From Tatumella punctata (lineage in GTDB: Bacteria; Pseudomonadota; Gammaproteobacteria; Enterobacterales; Enterobacteriaceae), in NCBI RefSeq assembly GCF_039523735.1, contig NZ_BAAAFW010000093.1:1-64000 (forward strand): 64,000 nt of DNA, written 5' to 3'. The notes beneath the pieces were generated by a model that saw nothing but the letters and a program-made list of their open reading frames with translations, made no database searches and was not told the origin of the DNA. This document shows, piece by piece, positions 51,750 through 60,425 of the stretch. A program made the position numbers and the translations under genes. How positions within the stretch are numbered: position 1 is the first letter of the stretch; each line of letters starts with the position of its first letter.

Positions 51750-53396
51750 TTAGTGACCTTCCAGTACCAGACGGCTATCCGCCAGGATAAGCGGCTGGAT
51801 CTGGTGGGTGACCAGTAAGGTTGTTTTACCTTTCACCAGCGCTTTCAGAGAGCGCAGCACCAGATCTGTGTTGGTGGCATCCAGACCCTCAGTCGGTTCA
51901 TCTAATAAGATGACCGGAGCTTCAGAGAGGAATGCGCGGGCGATAGCGATCCTGCGGGCCTGACCACCGGATAAACGTGCTCCGAGTTCACCCACCAGGG
52001 TATCCAGACCGTGCGGGAATGCACGGACTTCATCATCCAGTGACACTCTGGCCAGAACCTGCCATAACCTCTCATCATCTGCATCGGGTGCCACCATCCG
52101 CAGATTGTCACGCACAGATGCATTAAACAGATAGGTTTTTTGCCCTACCACCGAAATCACCTGACGCAGCACAGGGTCAGAAAGCTCCCTGACCGGATAA
52201 CCGCCGATGGAAACCGTACCGGCTTCACAATCCCAGAATCCCTGAATCAGGTTCAGTATGGTGGTCTTACCTGCCCCGCTGGGCCCCAGTAACGCCAGAC
52301 AATGTCCTTCCGGTACCTGAAAACTCAGAGAGTCCAGCACCGCTGGTTTACCGGCGGCGTAACGCATCGTCACAGCAGAGAAGTCCAGATCGAAACGCTG
52401 CGGTGTCTGACTGACTGCCGGTAAGGTGATCGCCGGGCTCAGATCTGCCAGAGAGAAAATACGCCGCGCCGCTTCAAGGGTAACCCCCAATGCCGCAAAC
52501 GCCGCCGGTAACGCTGCGACTGCTTCGGTACTGGCCAGCACGGCGAATACCAGCATCACAATGTCATTTCCGGCCAGCATACTCCCTTGCCCGGCAGTGA
52601 TCAGCAGCACAAAGGCGCAGAACATCCCCGCCTGGCCGGCCAGTGCCGACAGGGCACTGCCCGCCGCACTGATCCACGCCTGGTGACGTTGCGCAGAAAT
52701 AAGCTGCTGTGATAACTGTGACAGATGACGGGTCTGACGGCTGACTGCCCCCGCGACCTGTAACTCTCCCAAACCGCGGATCAGATCCGTTGATGCCACC
52801 TGCAAGGAAGCGCGTAATGTCGCCACCCTGTGACCGCTGTTGCGGGTGCAGCAGGCCACGATTACCGGCACAACCACCCCGGCGACTAACAGCATCATGG
52901 CATCAATGCCTGCAATTGCCGGCGAAAACCAGAACAGCACGCACAGGATAGCCAGCGATGAGATCAGGGCAGCAATTGCCGGCGCCAGAATACGCAGGTA
53001 AAAGTTATCCAGGCTATCAATGTCAGCTCTCAGCCGCGTCAGCAGGTCACCGTCACGGAATTCCTGTAACCGGGCCGGGGCCAGAGGTTCAAGACGTTTA
53101 TAGAACCAGACCCGCAACACAGATAACAGCCGCAGGGTCGCATCATGGGTGACAAGACGTTCCAGATAACGGGCAAAGGTTCTCAGTACGGCTAAACCAC
53201 GGATGGCAGCCGCAGGCGTGAAGAACTCAAGGGTCATTTTTCCGACCCCGGCCAGCGCCATTGAGGCAATAAACCAGCCGGACAGTGACAACAGCGTCAC
53301 ATTAGACAGGATAACCACTACCGACAGTAGTATTCCGCCTGCCATCCGCCACCGCCACGGCCGCGCCAGTTTTAACAGATGACGTAAGTCATTCAT
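51750..53396 (-). CDS. cydC: ABC exporter subunit CydC
   Basis: A 548-residue half-transporter: six membrane segments (about 1-310) with the LEFFTPAAAIRGLAVLRTFARYLERLVTHD region characteristic of CydC (seen in shorter pieces: GLAVLRTFARYLERL, VTHDATLRLL), then the ATPase with Walker A GPSGAGKT, signature LSGGQARRIAIARAF, Walker B VILLDEPTEGLD and H-loop VTHQIQPL. With CydD it exports thiols (cysteine, glutathione) to the periplasm, needed for assembly of the cytochrome bd oxidase. The ATG overlaps the cydD stop (ATGA). Last gene of cydABDC. Confidence 0.93.
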   Translation of the reverse strand: MNDLRHLLKLARPWRWRMAGGILLSVVVILSNVTLLSLSGWFIASMALAGVGKMTLEFFTPAAAIRGLAVLRTFARYLERLVTHDATLRLLSVLRVWFYKRLEPLAPARLQEFRDGDLLTRLRADIDSLDNFYLRILAPAIAALISSLAILCVLFWFSPAIAGIDAMMLLVAGVVVPVIVACCTRNSGHRVATLRASLQVASTDLIRGLGELQVAGAVSRQTRHLSQLSQQLISAQRHQAWISAAGSALSALAGQAGMFCAFVLLITAGQGSMLAGNDIVMLVFAVLASTEAVAALPAAFAALGVTLEAARRIFSLADLSPAITLPAVSQTPQRFDLDFSAVTMRYAAGKPAVLDSLSFQVPEGHCLALLGPSGAGKTTILNLIQGFWDCEAGTVSIGGYPVRELSDPVLRQVISVVGQKTYLFNASVRDNLRMVAPDADDERLWQVLARVSLDDEVRAFPHGLDTLVGELGARLSGGQARRIAIARAFLSEAPVILLDEPTEGLDATNTDLVLRSLKALVKGKTTLLVTHQIQPLILADSRLVLEGH

Positions 53397-55153
53397 TCTG
53401 TCGCTCCTTTCTGCAAACGTTCCAGCCCGGCAAGAACACCGCCAGCCTGTAACAGCTCTGCAGGTTTACCTGATTCAATCACCCTGCCCTGTTCCATGAC
53501 CAGCACATAGTCTGCCAGCGTCGCAACGGAAGTATCATGGGTGATCACCAGCCGTGCTGAGTCCGGTAAGCTGTCAACCAGTGACGCCATCATCTGTTGC
53601 GCCGTGTGGCTGTCCAGCGACGCTGTCGGTTCATCAAGGATCAGTAACGGTGGTTTCGTCAGTACCGCACGCGCCATCGCGACCCGCTGGATCTGGCCTC
53701 CGGATAGCCCTTGTCCGCCGTCACCCACCTGAGTGGCATAACCTTCGGCCAAGCCGTTGATAAAGGTGTCTGCCTGTACCAGCTGCGCGGCAGCGAACAA
53801 CTGACTTTCACTGGCCTGCGGGTGTGCCAGACAAATATTGTCAGCAACAGAACCGGCAAATAATGTCGGCCGCTGGGGGAGCCAGCCGATCTGTTTTTGC
53901 CAGTCCTGCAGACTCAGATCCGACAGATTATGCCCGTCAATCAGGATCTGGCCGGTCGCCGGACTGATAAAGCGTAACAGTAACCTGGCAAGGGTGGTTT
54001 TACCGGCACCACTCGCCCCGACAATCGCCAGTGTCTCTCCGCGACGCAGGGTGAAAGAGATATCTTCAATACCGGCACCTTGCTGGTGCTGATAACCCAG
54101 ACCTTCAACACGAATTTCCTGCGGCGCATTGGCTGGCAATGCTTTCGCGGCAGGCTGTTCCGCAGGCTGCGTATTCAGAATATCCAGCAGACCCTCGGTG
54201 GCACCAATCGCATCCATACGGGCATGATAATGGGCCCCCAGGTCACGCAGCGGCCGGAAGAATTCAGGTGCCAGTAATAAGGCAAACAGCCCTGGCAGGA
54301 ATGCCAGCTCACCATAATAGAGACGGAAACCGACATAGACAGCCACCATAGCGGTACTGATGGTGGCAAAAAATTCCAGAACCAGAGAAGAAAGAAAGGC
54401 AATACGCAGTACTTTCATCGTCGTCTGACGATAATTTTCCGAGATTGCTTCAATAATTGCCGCCTGACGACGGGCTGCGTTGGTCTGCCGAAGGGTAGTC
54501 AGGCCGGCAATTACATCAAAAAAGTGGGCACTCATCAGGCTGAGCTTACGCCATTGTCTGAGGCTGACTTTTTCCGCGCCTTTCCCGACAATAATCATAA
54601 ACAGCGGCACTAAGGGCGCGGTCACCAGCATAATCAGTCCGGAAATCCAGTCGGCAGGGAATAATGCCACCAGGATTGCCAGCGGAACGATACCGATAAT
54701 GATTTTTTGCGGCAGGAAAGCGGAAAAATAGGTTTCGATAGCTTCAACACCTTCCCCCAGCGTACTGGCGAGGCTGCCGGTACGTTGCTGCTGACTCCAG
54801 GAGGGACCGAGTGCTGAGATACGTTCAAGTAAGGTTGCACGCAATGTCTGACGGATACGGGCAGCGCTTTCGAAAGCAAAGCCCTGACGCAGCATATCCA
54901 GACCTGCACGCAGGATCATGACGACCGGCAGCAGCCAGATCGCCGGAAACAGGCCGGACAATCCTTTGCCGCCAATAACAACCCCGCTGATCAGCCATGC
55001 CAGCAACCAGCACTGGACAATCATCATCACAGCACTGAGTGTTGCCATGGTGACCGACAGGGAAAAGAGCGCACCAGCCTGGCGACGCTGGCTTGAAAGC
55101 CAGCGTTCCGCCAGGCGAGCGGCCGCTCCACTAATAGGTGGGCGAGACGACAT
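53393..55153 (-). CDS. cydD: ABC exporter subunit CydD
   Basis: A 586-residue half-transporter. Membrane domain: ALFSLSVTMATLSAVMMIVQ ... FPADWISGLIMLVTAPLVPL ... LSSLVLEFFATISTAMVAVY, GLFALLLAPEFFRPLRDLGA. ATPase: Walker A GASGAGKT, signature LSGGQIQRVAMARAV, Walker B LLILDEPTASLD. The LAPEFFRPLRDLGAHYHA segment is diagnostic for CydD. The ATG at 55153 is chosen; the only upstream start in frame is a TTG inside cydB. It is coupled tightly to cydB and cydC. Confidence 0.92.
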   Translation of the reverse strand: MSSRPPISGAAARLAERWLSSQRRQAGALFSLSVTMATLSAVMMIVQCWLLAWLISGVVIGGKGLSGLFPAIWLLPVVMILRAGLDMLRQGFAFESAARIRQTLRATLLERISALGPSWSQQQRTGSLASTLGEGVEAIETYFSAFLPQKIIIGIVPLAILVALFPADWISGLIMLVTAPLVPLFMIIVGKGAEKVSLRQWRKLSLMSAHFFDVIAGLTTLRQTNAARRQAAIIEAISENYRQTTMKVLRIAFLSSLVLEFFATISTAMVAVYVGFRLYYGELAFLPGLFALLLAPEFFRPLRDLGAHYHARMDAIGATEGLLDILNTQPAEQPAAKALPANAPQEIRVEGLGYQHQQGAGIEDISFTLRRGETLAIVGASGAGKTTLARLLLRFISPATGQILIDGHNLSDLSLQDWQKQIGWLPQRPTLFAGSVADNICLAHPQASESQLFAAAQLVQADTFINGLAEGYATQVGDGGQGLSGGQIQRVAMARAVLTKPPLLILDEPTASLDSHTAQQMMASLVDSLPDSARLVITHDTSVATLADYVLVMEQGRVIESGKPAELLQAGGVLAGLERLQKGATE

Positions 55154-55160
55154 AATGGGT

Positions 55161-56207
55161 TTAGTGTCCGTAGCCAACCAGTTTAGAGATACGGCCGCGG
55201 AATACCCAAATCTGATACCAGTTATACATCAGCATTACCGGTACAAACCCACCCATGGTCAGGGTGAAGGTAATCAGGGACACCTGCGGGCTGGCACCTG
55301 CCCAGACAGTCCAGGTATTCGGCACAATCCACGGGAACATGGTCAGCAGCATACCAAAACCAAGGATCAGCGCAGCACCGTTAAACCACAGGATAGCCGC
55401 CAGATCTTTATCTTTCAGGGTGTCACGGCGCACTTTCTCAATACAGAACAGTGCAATCAGACCGAACAGTCCCCAGATCCAGAAATGCGGACCAAACCAT
55501 TTCGCACGTGCCCAGTCGAAGTCCACTGCACTCCAGATCCAGGTGACAACAACGGCGATAATCGCTAGCCAGAAGATACCGGCAGTCCAGCGGGCAGCAA
55601 TCTGACGCAGCGGTTCGGTTTTTTCAAAACGGGCCCGTACAAACAACACCCCGGATAAGGTCATGGCAATACAGGAAGCCACACCTGTCCAGATAGAGAA
55701 CGCCGAGATGAAGTTAAAGGCACCGCCCGCATAATGCGGAACACCCACTGCCGGATTATCCAGCGCAAAGCCTTTCAGGATGGCACCGACACTCATACCA
55801 CCAAAGAAAGTCACGGTCAGACTGGCAATACCGAATACGCCATCAGAGAAACGCTGCCAGAACGGCGACGCCAGATGACGGAATTCCAGTGCCACAGCAC
55901 GGGACATAATGCCCCATAATACCAGTGCCATTGGCACCATCAGGTAGCTGAATGCTGAACCGTAAACAAACGGGAAGGTACCGAACATAATACCACCGGC
56001 TACGATCAGCCAGGTTTCATTAGCATCCCAGGTACCGGCCATCGCCGCCATAATCGCGCCGCGTTCGTCATGATCTTTTACAAACAGCGAGAAGATACCC
56101 GCCCCGAGATCTGCGCCGTCAAGCGCAATGTATAACAGCACGCTGACACCGAACGCCAGCCACCAGGCAACTGTCAGAAATTGCTGAGTATGTGTAAGCA
56201 TATCCAT
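55161..56207 (-). CDS. cydB: Cytochrome bd-type quinol oxidase subunit II (CydB/CioB)
   Basis: A 348-residue membrane protein with about nine segments. Landmarks are VLLYIALDGADLGAGIFSLF, GTWDANETWLIVAGGIMFGT, FPFVYGSAFSYLMVPMALVL, RAVALEFRH and the C-terminal LMYNWYQIWVFRGRISKL. The length (348) is shorter than E. coli CydB (379) and fits the CIO/bd-II-like branch. It partners with CydA in quinol oxidation and oxygen reduction. GGAG lies before the ATG, 16 bases after cydA. No room for a cydX gene exists between it and cydD. Confidence 0.94.
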   Translation of the reverse strand: MDMLTHTQQFLTVAWWLAFGVSVLLYIALDGADLGAGIFSLFVKDHDERGAIMAAMAGTWDANETWLIVAGGIMFGTFPFVYGSAFSYLMVPMALVLWGIMSRAVALEFRHLASPFWQRFSDGVFGIASLTVTFFGGMSVGAILKGFALDNPAVGVPHYAGGAFNFISAFSIWTGVASCIAMTLSGVLFVRARFEKTEPLRQIAARWTAGIFWLAIIAVVVTWIWSAVDFDWARAKWFGPHFWIWGLFGLIALFCIEKVRRDTLKDKDLAAILWFNGAALILGFGMLLTMFPWIVPNTWTVWAGASPQVSLITFTLTMGGFVPVMLMYNWYQIWVFRGRISKLVGYGH

Positions 56208-56223
56208 GAGTGTGTTCTCCGTA

Positions 56224-57666
56224 TCAGACCGGTCTTATGTATTCGGGATGATCAGCATGCTCGCCTTCCGGCAGATCAATGTGACCAAGGTGCTCATGAC
56301 CTTCACCCGGGATTTTGCTGGTTAAATCAGGGCCCTGGCGAACAACTTTCGCGAGGAACCAAATCGTACCGGCAACAACCGCTGATTCGAAGATTGCAAA
56401 ACCGACCAGCCAGAAAATTGCCAGGCCAGTCGTCATTGCACTCATACCATCTTCAGTACGCATCAGTCCGTAAACAATCCACGGCTGACGACCAATTTCA
56501 CGTGTCCACCAGCCGGCGATAATCGCCAGATAAGGCAGTACCACCATCGCAACGGCAATCATCAGGAACCATTTGTTGCCTGACGCTTTTTCCGCAGTCA
56601 TACGACGACGGGACATCAGCCACAGGCCCCACAAGCTGACCAGCAGAATAGCACCACCCGCTGCAGCCATGACACGGAAGGTATAAAACGGTAATGCGAC
56701 CGGTGGCTGTTCATCTTTAGGGAAGCTGTTCAGTCCGCGTACCGGGCCATTCCAGGTTTTGGTTTCGATCAGGCTCAGACCGTGCGGAATAGAAACAGAC
56801 CACGCCAGACCGGTACCTTCTTTGTTCGGCCAGCCGATAATGTTCCAGGCATTGTTGACCTGGCCTTCGGCATTGTAGGCATCATACTGCCCTTCCATCG
56901 CAGCCAGCGCGGCTGGTTTATGCTCGAGCACATTTTCACCCAGCACATCACCCATATAGATCTGCGCAGCAGAGACAACCGCCAGCGCGACCAGGGAATA
57001 TTTCAGAGGCTTCAGGAAAATGTCGATATGGCGGCGTTTAAGTACGTAAAACGCACAGACCGCGACAACGAAGGTCAGAGATAACTCAAAACTTGCCAGC
57101 AGCATGTGCGGGAAAGCCGAGCTGACATTCGGGTTGAGCAGTGCAGCAACCCAGTCGGTGACAACGAAGATACCATTCTTCAGTTCGATACCGGTCGGGG
57201 TTTGCATCCACGAGTTCGCGACCAGAATCCACATGGCCGATAAGGTGGAAGACAGGGCCACGTTGAAGGTGGCAAACAGGTGCATCCTGCGACTGATTTT
57301 GCCCCAGCCAAAAATCATCAGACCGATAAAACCGGCCTCATACATAAAGGCGGTGATGGTTTCATACCCCAGCACCTGACCAAAGAACGGTCCGGCGGCC
57401 TGGGAGAATCGGCCATAAAGGATACCAAAAGCCATTTCCATGGTAACCCCGGTAGCCACACCGGCACCGAAGTTGATGATGAACAGCTTTTCAAAAAAAC
57501 GACATATGCGATACCACTTCTCATCATTTTTTCTGACCCACATAACTTCAGCGATGAACAGAAGCAGGGCCAGACCGATGGTCAGTGGCGGATAAATTAT
57601 ATGAACTGATGAGATAAACGCGAAGTCAATACGCGTAATCAGCGATGTGAGATCATTACTTAACAT
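56224..57666 (-). CDS. cydA: Cytochrome bd-type quinol oxidase subunit I (CIO-like, short Q-loop)
   Basis: A 480-residue haem subunit. The N-terminal DFAFISSVHIIYPPLTIGLA carries the haem b595 histidine; FELSLTFVVAVCAFYVLKRR and the b558 histidine/methionine region (FYTFRVMAAAG) follow; GRQPWIVYGLMRT is the conserved quinol-side motif. Only about 30 residues separate SIPHGLSLIETKTW from PFYTFRVM, so the Q-loop is short, as in cyanide-insensitive oxidases, whereas E. coli CydA (522 aa) has a long one. First gene of the cydABDC operon; no cyanide test can be inferred from sequence. Confidence 0.93.
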   Translation of the reverse strand: MLSNDLTSLITRIDFAFISSVHIIYPPLTIGLALLLFIAEVMWVRKNDEKWYRICRFFEKLFIINFGAGVATGVTMEMAFGILYGRFSQAAGPFFGQVLGYETITAFMYEAGFIGLMIFGWGKISRRMHLFATFNVALSSTLSAMWILVANSWMQTPTGIELKNGIFVVTDWVAALLNPNVSSAFPHMLLASFELSLTFVVAVCAFYVLKRRHIDIFLKPLKYSLVALAVVSAAQIYMGDVLGENVLEHKPAALAAMEGQYDAYNAEGQVNNAWNIIGWPNKEGTGLAWSVSIPHGLSLIETKTWNGPVRGLNSFPKDEQPPVALPFYTFRVMAAAGGAILLVSLWGLWLMSRRRMTAEKASGNKWFLMIAVAMVVLPYLAIIAGWWTREIGRQPWIVYGLMRTEDGMSAMTTGLAIFWLVGFAIFESAVVAGTIWFLAKVVRQGPDLTSKIPGEGHEHLGHIDLPEGEHADHPEYIRPV

Positions 57667-59001
57667 TGCTATCTTCTTTTGTATTAAGTGACCGTATTAG
57701 CCCGCGACACCTATATGCCCTTTCCCTTATCAGGCAGGTAAAATGATAAGAGCAGAACAGGAAGAGTAGAAACAAGGTGTCGCACCATCCTTTTTCTCTT
57801 AACGCCGTGGTACTCCTATAGCGCATATCCCTGTACAGAAATCATACACAGGATAAAATTCGTCACTACCCCCATACCATTGCCAACATGAGGGTACAAC
57901 AACGCTCACAAAGAAGCCTTTGCCGACGAAACTTATTGGATAAGCGCTATGCAGTACCCGGCGACAAGCAAATTACTGTTGAATCTGAATTTGCTTATAT
58001 AGAGATGTACCCAGATTTTAGAGACGCATATATTGTCAAAAGAGCACAATAACTGGTTCTGTGTAGTCCGAATGAAGCCCAGTATATTCCTCTAGCCCCG
58101 GATCCTGTCAAGAAAAATGTAGGGAAACTGATATTTTGTTGCGGGGTGTATTATATTCATTCACAACAAAGATAATATTCATGGCTGAGTGAATCAATTG
58201 TAACCAAAAGAAAATTATTCCTTAATTGCCCGCGGATTAAAAATTATCTTCCCGCATCTTACATCGATAACACTGATGATATTTTAATGTTTTAAATCAT
58301 AAGTTTATCTTAATGTCCATCCCGGCAATTAATGCCGTTTTTCTGTGGCTAATATTCAGAAGTCGCACAACAGCATTAATACCAGCGATGTATAATAACT
58401 TACAGGTAATATAAAAACAGATAACCCGCGGGAAAAAAACATCATTATTAATACCATAAGGTAAACACAAAAAATAATTATCACTACATTTAATAACTAA
58501 TATAACTTTTCCGTAACATTTAGCTATTGAGAATAAGAATTTATTCTCCGTGAGCCTGAGAAAAGTAGCGGATAATTGCATAAAAGATGTACCGCCGACC
58601 ATCACTACTCAGCATGCTGTTGTCGCGTATCGCACCACAGCCGCCCCGCACTATCTCCCGGCACCTGAGCAGAACAGGCGCAGCCACGGCTATTTAGCTA
58701 ATCGACTGACAGGCTATAACAGAGAGTATGCTGATCAGCCCTCTCTTTTAATGCTTGTTGCGCACTGTGGCAGTTTTTGAACACCCGTAAAGGTTGCCAC
58801 TGTAGCCCGTCTCATGCTGCCGCAGCGAGGCACGACTGATCCCCCGCCCCTGTCATCAGGATATACAACGGTTTCAGTTTATGCAGCCGTTTAGCCTCAC
58901 CGGGATAAGGCGGATGTGATAATCAGCCGGCGATACTGGCTTTTCCCGCTACAGGCTCCGGGCTATGCTATCCGCCTCCAGTGAAGAGGAACGGACAGCA
59001 G
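57667..59001. other. Gene-poor region upstream of the cyd operon
   Basis: About 1.3 kb with no convincing gene. The first part carries the leftward cyd promoter, otherwise unassigned. A 54-codon frame (57888-58052) has no ribosome binding site. 58130-58560 is very AT-rich. The last 150 bases before 59002 return to average composition. Possible remnant of lost genes. Confidence 0.5.
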
Positions 59002-59505
59002 ATGAACAACCTGATTTATTCGATTATCCAGCCGGAAATGCAGCAAGTCTGTCAGCCGGTCAGTCACTTTGATGCTCAGCTGGCACAGGATATTGCCAGT
59101 ATCCGCGAGGCCATGCACACCCACCAGCAATCCGCTCTGGCGGCAATCCAGCTGGGGATAGCCAGACAAATAGTCGTTATTGATATCACCGATGAACAGG
59201 CGCGCCGCCAGAACTATGTCTTAATTAACCCGGTCATTACTGCCCTGTCGGCAGAAACAGCAGCTTTTAAAGAGCAATGTCCTTCACTGCCCGGAGAGAC
59301 CATAGAAACACGGCGCCCGGTTGCCATCAGTGTCAACTACCGCGACCCTGAAGGGCACCCGAAACAGCTGGATGCACAGGGATATCTGGCAGTATTTCTG
59401 CAACATACCCTTGACCATCTTCAGGGACGTTCGCCCGCCAGCTATCTGTCACCATTGAAAAAACAACGGCTACTGACCCGGCTACACAAACAGCTGAAAA
59501 AATAA
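59002..59505 (+). CDS. Peptide deformylase-like protein with altered active site
   Basis: A 167-residue homologue of peptide deformylase (E. coli Def 169 aa) aligned end to end. Motif I is QSALAAIQ instead of GxGLAAxQ (Q50 kept). Motif II is EQCPS instead of EGCLS (metal Cys93 kept). Motif III is QHTLDH at 134-139 instead of QHExDH: both metal histidines (135, 139) remain, but the catalytic glutamate is Thr136. It should therefore bind a metal but not deformylate efficiently. The ATG at 59002 matches the Def N-terminus; GTG 58981 is less likely. Single gene. Confidence 0.88.
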   Translation: MNNLIYSIIQPEMQQVCQPVSHFDAQLAQDIASIREAMHTHQQSALAAIQLGIARQIVVIDITDEQARRQNYVLINPVITALSAETAAFKEQCPSLPGETIETRRPVAISVNYRDPEGHPKQLDAQGYLAVFLQHTLDHLQGRSPASYLSPLKKQRLLTRLHKQLKK

Positions 59506-59766
59506 TCCCCCGGTCTGCCGTTAACTGAGCAGGTGAAATATTATTAATATATTACCTGCTGCTTTTATATATATTAAGTATTAACGATGGGTTATATATA
59601 ACATTAAAGCATTAATAGCCTGGAAATATATCCGCAGTGTCGGTTTTCCCTGCTTACCGGGTTACACTATGCCCCCGTTGTGATAACAGACCAGCAATAT
59701 ATTATTAATAACGGTGAGTAATAATATACACAGCCGTCAATAATATCCGGATAAGGTACAGTGATC

Positions 59767-60018
59767 ATGCTTAAAAATAAAAAAAACCGCCATTTTATCT
59801 GTGGCGTCGTGGTGGTTGCCTGTATCGTATCAGCCATTATGATCAGAGCGATCATTGGCGGTGCCATCGAAGAATATCACCTCCCCTTCAGTCAATGGCC
59901 GGCAAGTCTCTGTGTAACACAGTTCTTTATGATCCTGATTTACACCACAGTGTTTACCGGATTACTGTCGATTCCCCTGTGGTATTTTTTCCTCGGCGAA
60001 AATGATCAGCAACAGTGA
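59767..60018 (+). CDS. DUF2534 family small membrane protein
   Basis: An 83-residue protein with two membrane segments (FICGVVVVACIVSAIMIRAI and QFFMILIYTTVFTGLLSIPL) separated by GGAIEEYHLPFSQWPAS, and ending WYFFLGENDQQ. The 'Y-x-L-P-x-S-x-W ... Q-x-x-M-I ... V-F-T-x-x-x-x-I-P-L-x-x-Y/F-F-L-G' pattern is that of DUF2534 proteins of enterobacteria. Function unknown. ATG 59767 has AAGG 10 bases upstream. Its stop overlaps the following fragment. Confidence 0.7.
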   Translation: MLKNKKNRHFICGVVVVACIVSAIMIRAIIGGAIEEYHLPFSQWPASLCVTQFFMILIYTTVFTGLLSIPLWYFFLGENDQQQ

Positions 60019-60275
60019 TAATAGCCGTCAGTTACCTGGCAATTATCGGTTCGGTATTTGGCTTCGGGGCGTATTTCACCCTGCTGGCGCGGATTGGGGC
60101 GGCAAAGGCCAGTTGGTGCACCCTGTTATTCCCGCTGGTCGCCCTCGCCATTTCGGCACGCTATGAAGGTTTTGTCTGGCAGCCCCATTCAGTCGCCGGG
60201 TTGTTATTTATCACGCTGGCTAATCTGATTATGTTTGTCCGCCGGCCGGCCAGACCACGGACCAGCATCGCCTGA
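60015..60275 (+). pseudogene. C-terminal fragment of an EamA/DMT-type transporter
   Basis: An 86-residue frame, beginning with GTG, with IGSVFGFGAYFTLLARIGAA, KASWCTLLFPLVALAISARY and GLLFITLANLIMFVRRP. These are the last three membrane segments of a drug/metabolite exporter (EamA second domain); the other seven segments are missing. No upstream frame supplies them. Presumably a gene remnant left after a deletion that joined it to the DUF2534 gene. A hairpin follows. Confidence 0.65.
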
Positions 60276-60283
60276 TATAGTAA

Positions 60284-60316
60284 GGGTATCAATGGCTGAG
60301 CAGGCCATTCATACCC
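60284..60316 (+). terminator. Imperfect hairpin after the transporter fragment
   Basis: GGGTATCAATGGC (60284-60296) pairs with GCCATTCATACCC (60304-60316), one mismatch. No T tract follows. Confidence 0.45.
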
Positions 60317-60425
60317 TGCCGCAGGCATTTCATTCCCCGAAAATGGCACTTCATGGTGTAATCCCACATAAATTGTGGTAATTAATTATTCTGTAAGCAG
60401 ACCATAAATCTCCGCGAGCATAATA

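Noticed and set aside
57888..58052. 54-codon plus-strand frame upstream of cyd
   Set aside because: It is preceded by no ribosome binding site, and the sequence is not recognisable; kept only as a note in the gap entry.
58297..58605. Minus-strand frame of 102 codons
   Set aside because: It lies in very AT-rich sequence, with repetitive hydrophobic residues and no start site; a chance frame is likely.
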